Source: Thermoplasmata archaeon (GTDB taxonomy: Archaea > Thermoplasmatota > Thermoplasmata > Thermoplasmatales > GCA-001856825). Taken from it: a stretch of DNA of 45,957 nucleotides. The notes beneath the pieces were generated by a model, which was given only the letters and a program-made list of their open reading frames with translations, was not told the origin of the DNA and made no database searches. Shown in pieces: positions 17,900 through 27,177 of this stretch (its first letter is position 1; the number at the start of each line of letters is the position of its first letter). The position numbers and the translations under genes were made by a program. Location of the stretch: NCBI GenBank assembly GCA_021827945.1, contig JAKATW010000141.1:1-45957 (forward strand), read 5' to 3'.

Positions 17900-20482
17900 G
17901 TGTCTGAAAGGGAAGAGGTTATCGGGTACCTAAAGAATAATCGTTATGAAAAGAAAATCTGCATCAATTGCGGAAAGACATTCTGGACACTGGATGCGGA
18001 GAGGAAGACGTGCGGTGAGGTGCCTTGCGATCCTTACTCTTTCATCGGCAATCCTCCTACATCCAGGAAGTATTCACTGGAGGAGATGAGGGAGGAGTTC
18101 CTCTCGTTCTTTGAAAAACTGGGGCACAAGAGAGTCAAGCGCTATCCAATAGTTGCAAGGTGGAGGGAAGACGTCTACCTTGTCAATGCGAGCATATATG
18201 ACTTTCAACCCCACGTCACATCTGGCAAGGTACCACCACCCGGAAACCCGCTTGTGGTTTCACAACCATGTATCAGGACTGTCGACCTTGACAATGTTGG
18301 GAAGACCGGAAGACATCTTTCTGTATTCGAGATGGGTGGTGCGAAATCGTTCAATTTTCCTGGAAAGGAAATCTATTGGAAGGATAAGGCAATAGAGCTG
18401 GCCGTAAAGTTCCTCCAGCATCTTGGCGTGAAGAAAGAGGAGGTAGTCTTCAAGGAAAAACCATGGGCCGGGGGTGGCAATGCGGGCTCATCCGTTGAGG
18501 TGATGGTCAGGGGACTCGAGGTTGCAACACTTGTATTCATGGACATGGTTGAGACTCCCGACGGGGATGTAGAGATAGACGGTATTAGATATAGGAAAAT
18601 GGACAACAGGATAGTGGATACCGGATACGGCATTGAGAGATTCACCTGGTTGTCGCAGGGTACCGATACGGTCTACGAGGCGCTATACCCTCAAATGGTA
18701 TCCGACCTGATGAACGAGATTGACCTTGGGAGGCCAGACTTCCTGAGAGAATTCATAAATGCATATGCGAGCGAGGACGGATCTGAGGTCAAGTTCCTTG
18801 CTTCGCTGGGCGCGGATGAAAGAACTAGTCTTGACAGGTTATCGAATATATACATCCTTGCTGACCATAGCAGGGCAATAACAATACTCTTGTACGATGG
18901 TCTTGTGCCATCGAACTCAAAGGCGGGCTACGTCCTCAGGATGCTGATAAGAAGGGCGTTGCTTGCAAGGAAGCGATTGGGGATGGGGTCCGATCTGTGG
19001 GACCTGGTAGATCAGCAGAAGGAGAGATTCAGCGATATTCTAGACGTGAGGCTGGAGAGCTCTGCAAGGGAGATCGTGAAGCTCGAGATTGAGAGATTTG
19101 ATGATCTGCTGGCGAAAGGAGACAGTACGATCAAAAAGTATGCGAAGGGAGGAGCCATCAAGGCAGAAGATGTTCTACTTCTCTTTGAATCGAATGGACT
19201 CCCTATCGAATACGTCAGGGAGAGATGCGAGGCACTGGGCATAAAATTCCCGGAGAAGCTCGAGAAGTCGAAAGGATTCTCCAACACCAGGAGAGAGCCA
19301 AAGGAAAAGGAACACTTCCTCAAGGGAAAATATCCGGAGACTGTAAGGTCTTACTACGAGAACGAAAGGATTTTGGAATTCAACAGTAAAGTCGTGGGGG
19401 TCGAGGGGAAATCGGTCGTCCTTGAAAACACGTATTTCTATCCCGAGGGTGGCGGACAGCCTTCGGACCGTGGAGTCATCTTGTCCTCTGGAAAGAAGGC
19501 CACAGTTGAGGATGTGAGGATTGTTGATGGAACCATAGTTCACTTAGTAGATGATGCGGAAGGAATCGCAGTTGGAGATACGGTGCACGGGTTTGTTTCT
19601 ACGGACAGGAGGAGAAGGCTGATGCAGAATCACACGGCGACCCATATAATTTTATCCTCGATAAGGGACATACTTGGGCCACACATCTGGCAGGCTGGAG
19701 CCCAGAAGGACGAAAGGGTCAGCAGGTTGGACGTGACTCACTACAGGGACATCAGTCCCGAGGAGATATCGAAGATTGAAGAGAGGGCAAATGAGATAGT
19801 GAGAATGAACCTTCCCCTTCACAAGGAGTTCGTAAACAGGAACGATGCAGAGGCCAACTTTGGCTTCACACTATTTCAGGGAGGGATACCGGACGGGAAC
19901 AAACTCAGGCTCGTCGAAATTCCTGGGGTGGACGCAGAGGGGTGCGGTGGAACGCATCTTGACTATACCGGGGAAGTTGGATACATCAAGGTAGTCAAGG
20001 TTGAGAGGATCCAGGACGGAATAATCAGATTCAACTTCGCAGCAGGCAAGTCGGCAGTAGAATACTCGAACTCACAGAGCAACCAACTTCTCGAGATACG
20101 AGAGAAAATGGGGGACGACCCAGCAAAGGCATTCGAAGCGGTCAATCACAACCTGGAGGAAACGAAGAAGGCGATAGAGTCGGGTTTCGAATATTCGAAT
20201 GTAAAGTTCGGAAATAGAGAACTAAAGATCATGGAAGTGAACGAATCTATTGCAGAATCTATATCGAGGAGTCTCTCTGGTTCGTCAGGAGTGGTTGTCT
20301 CCAAGGAGAGGATAAGGGTAGCTTCCTCGTCACCCGACATATCAGCACTGGAGATCATGCACATCCTTGAGAAGAAGGGGTTTGTCAGAGGAGGGGGAAA
20401 TAGTACTTATGCACAAGGAAAAGTTTTAAAGGAAAATATCGGTCTTAAGGATATCGAAGAGGCGATTTTCAATCACAGCTGA
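17900..20482 (+). CDS. alaS: Alanyl-tRNA synthetase
   Basis: 860 aa, GTG start. The N-terminus carries the archaeal extension with CINCGKTFWTLDAERKTCGEVPC, a zinc-ribbon-like pair. The aminoacylation domain shows VVSQPCIRTVDLDNVGKTGRHLSVFEMGG (class II). The editing domain has HTATH (about 575) and GCGGTH (about 685), both intact. The C-terminal C-Ala segment ends with KKGFVRGGGNSTYAQGK. Charges tRNA-Ala; a tRNA-Ala gene and a free editing factor (alaX) are encoded in the same window. Followed directly by the M50 protease frame, which overlaps its 3' end. Confidence 0.96.
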   Translation: MSEREEVIGYLKNNRYEKKICINCGKTFWTLDAERKTCGEVPCDPYSFIGNPPTSRKYSLEEMREEFLSFFEKLGHKRVKRYPIVARWREDVYLVNASIYDFQPHVTSGKVPPPGNPLVVSQPCIRTVDLDNVGKTGRHLSVFEMGGAKSFNFPGKEIYWKDKAIELAVKFLQHLGVKKEEVVFKEKPWAGGGNAGSSVEVMVRGLEVATLVFMDMVETPDGDVEIDGIRYRKMDNRIVDTGYGIERFTWLSQGTDTVYEALYPQMVSDLMNEIDLGRPDFLREFINAYASEDGSEVKFLASLGADERTSLDRLSNIYILADHSRAITILLYDGLVPSNSKAGYVLRMLIRRALLARKRLGMGSDLWDLVDQQKERFSDILDVRLESSAREIVKLEIERFDDLLAKGDSTIKKYAKGGAIKAEDVLLLFESNGLPIEYVRERCEALGIKFPEKLEKSKGFSNTRREPKEKEHFLKGKYPETVRSYYENERILEFNSKVVGVEGKSVVLENTYFYPEGGGQPSDRGVILSSGKKATVEDVRIVDGTIVHLVDDAEGIAVGDTVHGFVSTDRRRRLMQNHTATHIILSSIRDILGPHIWQAGAQKDERVSRLDVTHYRDISPEEISKIEERANEIVRMNLPLHKEFVNRNDAEANFGFTLFQGGIPDGNKLRLVEIPGVDAEGCGGTHLDYTGEVGYIKVVKVERIQDGIIRFNFAAGKSAVEYSNSQSNQLLEIREKMGDDPAKAFEAVNHNLEETKKAIESGFEYSNVKFGNRELKIMEVNESIAESISRSLSGSSGVVVSKERIRVASSSPDISALEIMHILEKKGFVRGGGNSTYAQGKVLKENIGLKDIEEAIFNHS

Positions 20483-20612
20483 TGAGCTTGTAACGATCCG
20501 CTCTGCGGTAAGGAAGTATTTTGCCGTTACAGGCGAAGTCAAAGTCCAGGATGGAGTATACGAATTCCGCACACTGGTAGATCCAAATCTTGAGGGAGAC
20601 TTCAAGGAGCTT

Positions 20613-22202
20613 GTGGTAGACCTGAAGGCTATAGGCTACATCCCTGTGATAGGAAAAGGAAAGGAACCAGGCTCTGACTACGTAATCTCGGTAATAAAGA
20701 GGAGGGCTTCCCATCCCTTCGGAATATGGATAAATATCGTACTTCTGGTGGCCACAATCGCTTCAACAACCTACGTGGGAGAAATACTATATGCGGGTTA
20801 TTTCGGCACTAAATTCTCATGGTTCCTCTATTTTGACGGGTTCCTATATTTCTCGCTTCCACTCCTCATTATACTTGCATCGCATGAATTTGGCCATTAT
20901 TTTGTAGCCAGAAGGAACAGGGTCGCCGCATCTCTTCCTTTCTTTATCCCCGTTCCAATACCGCCTCTTGGCACAATGGGTGCATTCATTTCTCTCAGGG
21001 ACCCACTTCCTGACAGGAAGACGCTCATCAAGATAGGCGCCGCAGGTCCGCTTGTTGGGTTCGTTATGAGCATTGTGATCGGTGTGATAGGGGCTTACCT
21101 CGGGACAATTCAGAAACCTGTAGTGGTCACAAGCTCTCAGGTGACCACCCTGATTTCACTACCCCTGATATACAACATATTTCCAATGATCCAGATCCAC
21201 AACGTTCATCCAGTTGCATTTGCGGCATGGGTCGGATTCCTGGTGACTGCGATCAACCTGTTCCCAATTGGTCAGCTCGATGGAGGGCACGTCGCCAGGG
21301 GACTACTTGGCAAGAATGCAAAGTACTTCAGTTATGCATTCATTATAATCCTCGTAATTCTCGGGATATACTATGTTTCTTGGATATTGTTCGCCATAAT
21401 CATAGTAATCCTCGGACTCACGCACCCTCCCCCGCTGAACGATATCTCAAAGCCCGGAAAGAAGGAGATAATGGTAGGCATTGTTGCGATTGCACTGGTA
21501 GCGATATGTTTTTCCCCAGTTCCTTTTGCCGAGCACGTTTCTCCAAACCTCGCAACCTCCGAACTGACCGGAGGCAACTACTTTTCCATCTACGGTAATC
21601 CCGTATTCAACAACGACAGCATGGTCCTTACGGTCAATAACCTGAACAATTACACAATACCTTTGGGCGTGACCATCAAGACACCGTCAGGTCTGTCGGC
21701 GACTCCATCGTTCAACGAGACGATGTCGCCTCTTGAAAAGGAGAGTTACAATGTCACGGTCTGGCCATCGAATAATTCCTCCCTTGGATTCTACAGCTTC
21801 TCTATCATTGTTTCTGCCTCAACCTTGAAGAAGACTTTTGACAAGAATGTGACAGTGGTTTCGCTCGATCCCAATATAACGGTGAACAATCGGAATCCCT
21901 ACTACACGGACAAGACATCAATGAATCTAACGATAAGTAACAATGGGGCTCTCGCACTCCTAGACGTTCACAAATTCAATAGTTCCTCTGATTTCTATAT
22001 CAACGCAACCGCCGGGATAGGTACTTCTGGAAATGGGACATATCTTGAGATATCTCCCAACAGGGAAATCACCATTTCCGTGGTCTTTTTCAACCTGACA
22101 CAGGCGGCAGGTGTGGTTCTAGTAAACCAGAACAACCCCTGGCAGGCCGTGATCATATTCTACATCCCGTCCAATTCCCCTCAGTATAAACTGCTGTACT
22201 AG
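20613..22202 (+). CDS. Site-2 protease family membrane metalloprotease (M50)
   Basis: Coordinates follow the first canonical start (GTG 20613, 529 aa), but the same frame is open and protein-like back to about 20430 (see findings). The zinc motif is ASHEFGHYF (HExxH) near residue 90, and a second motif LFPIGQLDGGH near 208 gives the third ligand. About seven TM helices lie in residues 40-310, then a roughly 220-residue extracytoplasmic tail with many Asn-x-Ser/Thr sequons. Intramembrane proteolysis in signalling or membrane quality control is the known family role; the substrate is unknown. The tail beyond the protease core is an archaeal addition. Confidence 0.88.
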   Translation: MVDLKAIGYIPVIGKGKEPGSDYVISVIKRRASHPFGIWINIVLLVATIASTTYVGEILYAGYFGTKFSWFLYFDGFLYFSLPLLIILASHEFGHYFVARRNRVAASLPFFIPVPIPPLGTMGAFISLRDPLPDRKTLIKIGAAGPLVGFVMSIVIGVIGAYLGTIQKPVVVTSSQVTTLISLPLIYNIFPMIQIHNVHPVAFAAWVGFLVTAINLFPIGQLDGGHVARGLLGKNAKYFSYAFIIILVILGIYYVSWILFAIIIVILGLTHPPPLNDISKPGKKEIMVGIVAIALVAICFSPVPFAEHVSPNLATSELTGGNYFSIYGNPVFNNDSMVLTVNNLNNYTIPLGVTIKTPSGLSATPSFNETMSPLEKESYNVTVWPSNNSSLGFYSFSIIVSASTLKKTFDKNVTVVSLDPNITVNNRNPYYTDKTSMNLTISNNGALALLDVHKFNSSSDFYINATAGIGTSGNGTYLEISPNREITISVVFFNLTQAAGVVLVNQNNPWQAVIIFYIPSNSPQYKLLY

Positions 22203-22271
22203 CCTGGATTCATCACCAGACATATACAGATGGCTACCTACCATTTTAATAGGAAGTGATATTTCACCAAT

Positions 22272-23708
22272 ATGGTCGATTATGACGTGATAGTTGCAGG
22301 CGCGGGAGTGTCAGGTGCCACAGCTGCAGCTATGGCAGGAAAGTTGGGAAAGAGGGTCCTGCTTATTGACAGAAACACTGCTCAAGAACCTGGGAAGAAG
22401 ACTGTATGGGGCTGGGTCTGTGGCGATGCAGTCGCGAAATCTCACATTATTTATGTTCAAAAAAATCTTGGGAACACATTCAGCGACCAGGTTCTGGGAC
22501 TGAAAGTTGATGGTGTTATTGCGCTCTCTCCAGACCTGGGCTACAAGCTACCATTTGACGGTGAGGGTTATAGCCTAGAAAGACCGCTCTTTGGCAAGGC
22601 ACTATTCGATGAGGCGATCAAGAACGGTGCGGAATTCAAGGGAAAGTTCAGCATAGAAGGACCGATCATCGAAAACAACGTGGTCAAGGGAGTCTTCGGA
22701 AAGAACGAGAAGGGAGAGGAAGAAAAGATCAGGGGGAAAATCACAATCGATGCTCTCGGAATAGCGTCTTTGCTCAGAAGGAAACTTCCAGAGAACCAGT
22801 ACATCGACAAGGAGATAGATTACGAAGACCTTGAGCTGACTGGAAGGTTCATCTACAAGACAGAAGAGCCCTTTGATGATCACAAGTACTACGATAAGAG
22901 AAACGCACTTATACACCTGAATCAGCAGATGGCTCCCGGAGGATATGGCTGGGTGTTCCCCAAAACGGATGGAAGAGTGAACGTTGGTCTGGGAGTACAG
23001 CACAGGAGCCTGGAGATCAGGAATAAGAAATTCGGCGCAACGGACAATCTGAAGTCACTCATAGAGAAGTACATCAAATGGAATCCAATCTTCAAGAAGT
23101 ACCATCTGGACAATTCTAGTAAGAATGGAGAAGGATACTGGAGTGTCAGCGTCCGGAGACAGATGGAGGGAATGGTCTACCCTGGATACATCGGGGCAGG
23201 CGACTCGATGGCATCGGCGAACCCACTGAGTGCTGGTGGAATTGGGCCCGCTCTTATTGGCGGTATACTGGCAGGTAAGGCTGCATCCACTGCGGTAGAA
23301 TCATCTGACGTCAGCCTAGAAGGGCTATGGGATTACAACGTGGATTATGTCAAGCAATATGGCAAGAGCATGGCCGGAATGGAAGTCTTCAGGATATTCC
23401 TGCAGTCGATGAACAATCAGGACATAGATTACGGGATGAAGAGTTTCATTACGTACGAAGAGGCAGTGGAGATTACCTATGGCAGAATCCCGGAGCTATC
23501 ACTGACGTCTAAGGTTGCTAAGCTTGTCAGGGGGGTGGGAGCGCTAAGGACTTTCAAGGATCTGGTCTGGACGACACAGAAGATGAAGGAGCTCAACGGG
23601 ATATACGCAAATTACCCCAATTCTCCAAAGGAATTTCCTCAGTTCAAGAAGACGGTCGTATCAATGATTGATGGAGCGAAGGCCAGGATGCCTTCGGGTC
23701 CGGTCTGA
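22272..23708 (+). CDS. Geranylgeranyl reductase family protein (archaeal lipid saturation)
   Basis: 478 aa. N-terminal FAD fold YDVIVAGAGVSGATAAAMAG, then the family motif KKTVWGWVCGDAV and a mid-protein GGYGWVFPKTDGRVNVGLGV, with the second FAD contact GYIGAGDSMASANPLSAGGIGPAL. These match digeranylgeranylglycerophospholipid reductases, which saturate isoprenoid chains of membrane lipids; the enzyme of Thermoplasma acidophilum is a well-studied member. A TATA-like TTTTAATAG lies 25 bp upstream of the ATG, implying a leaderless mRNA. Convergent with the chrB-like gene. Confidence 0.9.
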   Translation: MVDYDVIVAGAGVSGATAAAMAGKLGKRVLLIDRNTAQEPGKKTVWGWVCGDAVAKSHIIYVQKNLGNTFSDQVLGLKVDGVIALSPDLGYKLPFDGEGYSLERPLFGKALFDEAIKNGAEFKGKFSIEGPIIENNVVKGVFGKNEKGEEEKIRGKITIDALGIASLLRRKLPENQYIDKEIDYEDLELTGRFIYKTEEPFDDHKYYDKRNALIHLNQQMAPGGYGWVFPKTDGRVNVGLGVQHRSLEIRNKKFGATDNLKSLIEKYIKWNPIFKKYHLDNSSKNGEGYWSVSVRRQMEGMVYPGYIGAGDSMASANPLSAGGIGPALIGGILAGKAASTAVESSDVSLEGLWDYNVDYVKQYGKSMAGMEVFRIFLQSMNNQDIDYGMKSFITYEEAVEITYGRIPELSLTSKVAKLVRGVGALRTFKDLVWTTQKMKELNGIYANYPNSPKEFPQFKKTVVSMIDGAKARMPSGPV

Positions 23709-23732
23709 TGAGGGTAGCGAAGTAGATTGCCA

Positions 23733-24197
23733 TCAGACAGAGTGTTTTAGGACTTTTCCCTCATTTACCTTGGACCTGCAGTATTCATACAGCGCATCAT
23801 AAAGCGGGAACTGAAGTCTCATGTTGTCGAAATCGTCATGCGATATGAGTTGGAATCCTGTTGCTGCGGCTTCAAGCCCTGCAGATTCCGGAGGGGTATC
23901 TGGTATCGATGCGTCCGCGCCCCTCACTATCCTTGCCAGTTCCAGTAGCGCACTATCATTCAAGTGGTATTTCTTAATCACAGAATCAAAGGACACGAAT
24001 TCAGAATTACCCTCCCTGTAGTGAAAGAGTTCCGCTCCAGGGACATCGAATGGGATCGCCCCAGTCTCCTCGGCTTCTTTCAAGACCCTGTCCTTAGGGA
24101 CGAAAATGAACTCCGCCTGGGGGTCCACAAATCTCTTGATCAGCCATGGGCACGCGATCCTATCCACTCTTGCCTTTTCTCTCGTGATCCATTTCAT
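23733..24197 (-). CDS. chrB: ChrB-like chromate resistance domain protein
   Basis: 154 aa. KWITREKARVDRIACPWLIKRFVDPQAEFIFVP is the hallmark of the Chrome_Resist/ChrB C-terminal domain family. Only this domain is present; bacterial ChrB proteins carry an extra N-terminal regulatory region. No ChrA transporter is nearby; the divergent gene is an MFS exporter. Many archaeal members have unknown function, so a chromate role should not be assumed. A TATA-like CTTAAATAAG lies 25 bp before the ATG (leaderless). Confidence 0.8.
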   Translation of the reverse strand: MKWITREKARVDRIACPWLIKRFVDPQAEFIFVPKDRVLKEAEETGAIPFDVPGAELFHYREGNSEFVSFDSVIKKYHLNDSALLELARIVRGADASIPDTPPESAGLEAAATGFQLISHDDFDNMRLQFPLYDALYEYCRSKVNEGKVLKHSV

Positions 24198-24216
24198 CGA
24201 AAACTAATGAAAAAAT

Positions 24217-24226
24217 CTTATTTAAG
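24217..24226 (-). promoter_or_regulatory. Candidate TATA box of chrB-like gene
   Basis: Minus-strand CTTAAATAAG centred 25 bp before the ATG at 24197, consistent with a leaderless archaeal transcript. Confidence 0.45.
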
Positions 24227-24340
24227 GAGTCCCTAGTTTTGGTGCAAGAAACTCTTATCTCGTTTGCAATTTAACATCATTCATCCCGTTCTGAGAGTGC
24301 TGCACCTATCTGAATTGATAGCTTCTTTGACTATGAAACA

Positions 24341-24348
24341 GCTATAAA
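24341..24348 (+). promoter_or_regulatory. Candidate TATA box of MFS gene
   Basis: GCTATAAA centred 25 bp before the ATG at 24370, consistent with a leaderless transcript. The 172-bp divergent gap holds this and the chrB-like promoter. Confidence 0.5.
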
Positions 24349-24369
24349 GTCCACATACATCTCCCGCCA

Positions 24370-25845
24370 ATGAATTCCAGTTTACCTGCTGCCCGCAGGG
24401 TAAATGAAAATCTGGTTCTCTCAGTCATAGTCATAGGGACAATGATGGCTTCAATAGACTCTACTATAGTGCTATTGGCCTTCCCTGCAATCACATCTGC
24501 TCTCCACTCAACAATATCAACGGTGATCTGGGTCATCCTCATTTATATGATAGTGACTGCAGTTTTCTCCACACAGTTCGGAAAGATAGGGGACTTATAT
24601 GGGAGAGCCCGGATGTTCAATCTTGGTTTTGCAATCTTCACTGTTTCTTCTTTCCTTTGCGGGATCGCTCCTACGGACGTCACGCTGATAGCTTTCAGAG
24701 CCGTACAGGCCATAGGAGGTGCCCTCATCTCATCGAATAGCGGAGCGATTATCGCCGACACCTTTCCAAGGAACGATATCGGAAGAGCATATGGGTTCAC
24801 CTCCATGAGCTGGAACATCGGAGCGTTGCTCGGAATACTGCTCGGTGGATTCATAACCACTTTCATAGGGTATCGATATATATTCTTCATCAACGTTCCT
24901 ATAGGGATAATAGCGACCATACTGGGTCTGAGGTACATAATCGACCAGAAGAAATTGAAGGACGTTCTCGACATTCCCGGGATGGCCCTTCTGGGAATTG
25001 CCATAGCACTCATATCTTATTCTGGGATAGACTATGCATCGGCCGGTTTCACGACATTTAACTTGATCCTACTTTCTGCGGGCATACTGGCGTCTATAAT
25101 TTTCATCCTGGTAGAAAGAAAGGTCAGGGCTCCGACAATAAATTTCCTAATGTTCAAGAACAAGATATTCAAGAATTCGCTACTGGCTTCACTCTTCCAG
25201 GGGTTGGGCTACATGGGAGTAACCTTCATGATCATAATGTACTTGCAGGGCGTCAGGGGTTTCTCACCTTATTACGCATCTCTCATACTTCTTCCCGCAT
25301 ACCTGGTCAGTGGGATCCTTGCACCATTCATGGGAAGACTCTCGGACAGGAAAGGGTCTATGGTCATAGCCACTTCCGGAATACTGATAATGATTGTGGG
25401 AGTTCTCATCTATATATTACTGCTGGGCACTAACTCGTCGGTCTACGTCGTCCTGATGGGCGCAGTAATAATGGGCCTGGGAGGAGCATTCTTCTGGCCA
25501 TCGAACCTGAGTGCAATCATGGCAAACGTGTCCCCGGAACTGAGGGGCGCGGCATCTGGGACAGCAAGGCTGATTGGAAGCGTCGGAATCATTGGGAGTT
25601 TCATTATCGCATTCGTTGCGGCTTCATCAGCAGTACCTAGATATTTGGCATTCGCAATATTTGCGGGGACCTCAAATGTTATAGGTGGAATCGAAAAGGA
25701 GTTCGTCAGTGGCATTCATTATTCGCTCATAGTACTGGTCGTCATGCTTGCGATATCAGGCATTTTCTCTATAACGAGGGGTGTTGAAAACAGGCACGAA
25801 CACGGGTATGAGAAGAAAGGCGAATCGGCAGGTCCATCAAAGTGA
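24370..25845 (+). CDS. MFS transporter, DHA2/EmrB-QacA family
   Basis: 491 aa, about 14 TM helices. Shows the DHA2 opening SIDSTIVLLAFPAITSAL, the motif A region FGKIGDLYGRARMFNLGFAIF, and motif C-like WNIGALLGILLGGFIT. Drug:H+ antiporters of this group export hydrophobic compounds. The specific substrate cannot be told from sequence. Divergent from the chrB-like gene, which could hint at co-regulated resistance, but that is inference. The C-terminus (HEHGYEKKGESAGPSK) is cytoplasmic and polar. Confidence 0.9.
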   Translation: MNSSLPAARRVNENLVLSVIVIGTMMASIDSTIVLLAFPAITSALHSTISTVIWVILIYMIVTAVFSTQFGKIGDLYGRARMFNLGFAIFTVSSFLCGIAPTDVTLIAFRAVQAIGGALISSNSGAIIADTFPRNDIGRAYGFTSMSWNIGALLGILLGGFITTFIGYRYIFFINVPIGIIATILGLRYIIDQKKLKDVLDIPGMALLGIAIALISYSGIDYASAGFTTFNLILLSAGILASIIFILVERKVRAPTINFLMFKNKIFKNSLLASLFQGLGYMGVTFMIIMYLQGVRGFSPYYASLILLPAYLVSGILAPFMGRLSDRKGSMVIATSGILIMIVGVLIYILLLGTNSSVYVVLMGAVIMGLGGAFFWPSNLSAIMANVSPELRGAASGTARLIGSVGIIGSFIIAFVAASSAVPRYLAFAIFAGTSNVIGGIEKEFVSGIHYSLIVLVVMLAISGIFSITRGVENRHEHGYEKKGESAGPSK

Positions 25846-25913
25846 ATTCTTTTCTACTCCACTTCTCAGAGTCTACCAAATCTACAGCAATTCTTTGGGA
25901 ATTATGATATAAG

Positions 25914-26816
25914 CTAGTGAACCACTACGAACAGCAGGTAGGATAGGAGAGTTCCGGCTATCACTCCGGTGTTGAGGAATGGAAGCCCCGGTGCAGGCTT
26001 CTTGACTTTACCGAGGACGAGGTACAACATTCCCACTACACCCCCAACGAGGGGGAGTATCAGGAAGGGGTAGAAGTGGCCGATCTTTAGTCCGTAGATG
26101 GCAGATGCAACTACCATTATTCCCGGGAATGCAATATCACCGAAGCCGAGCGCCATTGCGGTGTGCCCCGGTATTCCGTCTTCCGTTATCTCTATCTTCC
26201 CTACTTGTTTTGAGAAATCAGTCGGGAAGACGAAGAGCATAGGAAGATCCCTATCAATTGCTATTTTGGCCAGCCCGATCATGTGCTTGGTCTTGTAGAC
26301 TGAAATGTAGTCGTATATGGCGAATGCGGCGAGAAAGACTGCTGCTGCCCATATACCAAGGATAAGGCCCAATACGAAGGCCATCCCAGAGGTGAGAAAG
26401 AATCCCGCAATGTTCACCACGTACCACTTGTTGTTGAAGATAAGGGCAAGGATCATGATCGCGGGTGCAGCAAATATGATGACATAGTATTCCGCAGCAT
26501 TTCGGGCTATCACAAATCCCAGATAGCTCCATGTGTAGAAAACCATCAACCCTATGACTGCCACAAAGAGCCACTTGAGAAAGTTCATTCTGTATTTCCT
26601 TGCAAGTACTATGAGCAGAACAGAGAATACTATTGCAGCTACGAGGTAGTAAACCACATAGCCGAACCCTGAAGTAGGACTGCTGGCCGATATAGATGGC
26701 TCAACCTGTAGCGCAATATCTGCAAGATATACTGCGAAAATCGAAGACAGTATAAAAAGTGCAAGACTAGTCAGCTGTGCTGCGGGGAACTCCTTAACTT
26801 CTGCCTTTTCACTCAT
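25914..26816 (-). CDS. Presenilin/SPP-type intramembrane aspartyl protease homologue
   Basis: 300 aa with about nine TM helices. The catalytic motifs are visible: YD in AAFAIYDYISVYKTKHM (Asp 169), the GxGD motif in MALGFGDIAFPG (Asp 227), and a PAL-like PAPGLPFLNTG near 274. This is the archaeal presenilin homologue family (PSH), which cuts within membranes. The substrate is unknown; signal-peptide remnants or membrane proteins are typical. Strong RBS GAGGAGAGGT just before the ATG, so the transcript has a leader, unlike many neighbours. Monocistronic. Confidence 0.9.
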   Translation of the reverse strand: MSEKAEVKEFPAAQLTSLALFILSSIFAVYLADIALQVEPSISASSPTSGFGYVVYYLVAAIVFSVLLIVLARKYRMNFLKWLFVAVIGLMVFYTWSYLGFVIARNAAEYYVIIFAAPAIMILALIFNNKWYVVNIAGFFLTSGMAFVLGLILGIWAAAVFLAAFAIYDYISVYKTKHMIGLAKIAIDRDLPMLFVFPTDFSKQVGKIEITEDGIPGHTAMALGFGDIAFPGIMVVASAIYGLKIGHFYPFLILPLVGGVVGMLYLVLGKVKKPAPGLPFLNTGVIAGTLLSYLLFVVVH

Positions 26817-27149
26817 ACCTCTCCTCAGATTTATTGAGGACTGTTATCGAGTTCACGATAAATGCTTTCCTCTCAACATTCATGGAAGTCTGATGAAGTG
26901 ACACAGAACTGCCATATGACAAAAGATTATTTCCGTCACAGTCACTAGAACCAGCAATGGCATTTATCCTATATAATCGATCGTGTGATTATTATTCATT
27001 GTGAAATCCAGTTGGATGTGAGCTAGGTAGAGAATGACCAGAATCAAATCCTAACTTCAAAGAGCTCTACTAAATCCCCTTAATTCCATAGAGATTTCAG
27101 TTGATCGAATCATCGAGTTCCAGATGCATTATACTAGGTACTGATAAAT
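26817..27149. other. Intergenic region, PSH promoter side / SBP downstream side
   Basis: About 330 bp without a supported gene. Next to the PSH gene lies its RBS (26817-26826) and a TATA-like CATTTATCG near 26855-26863 on the minus strand. The rest is AT-rich with short stop-laden frames; I see no RNA gene. Confidence 0.4.
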
Positions 27150-27177
27150 TAATAATAAATTAAAAAAGAAAAAAAAT
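27150..27177 (-). terminator. Oligo-T terminator after the solute-binding protein
   Basis: Directly after the stop codon the minus strand reads AATTTTTTTTCTTTTTTAAT, two T-runs without a GC stem, as expected of archaeal intrinsic termination. Confidence 0.6.
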
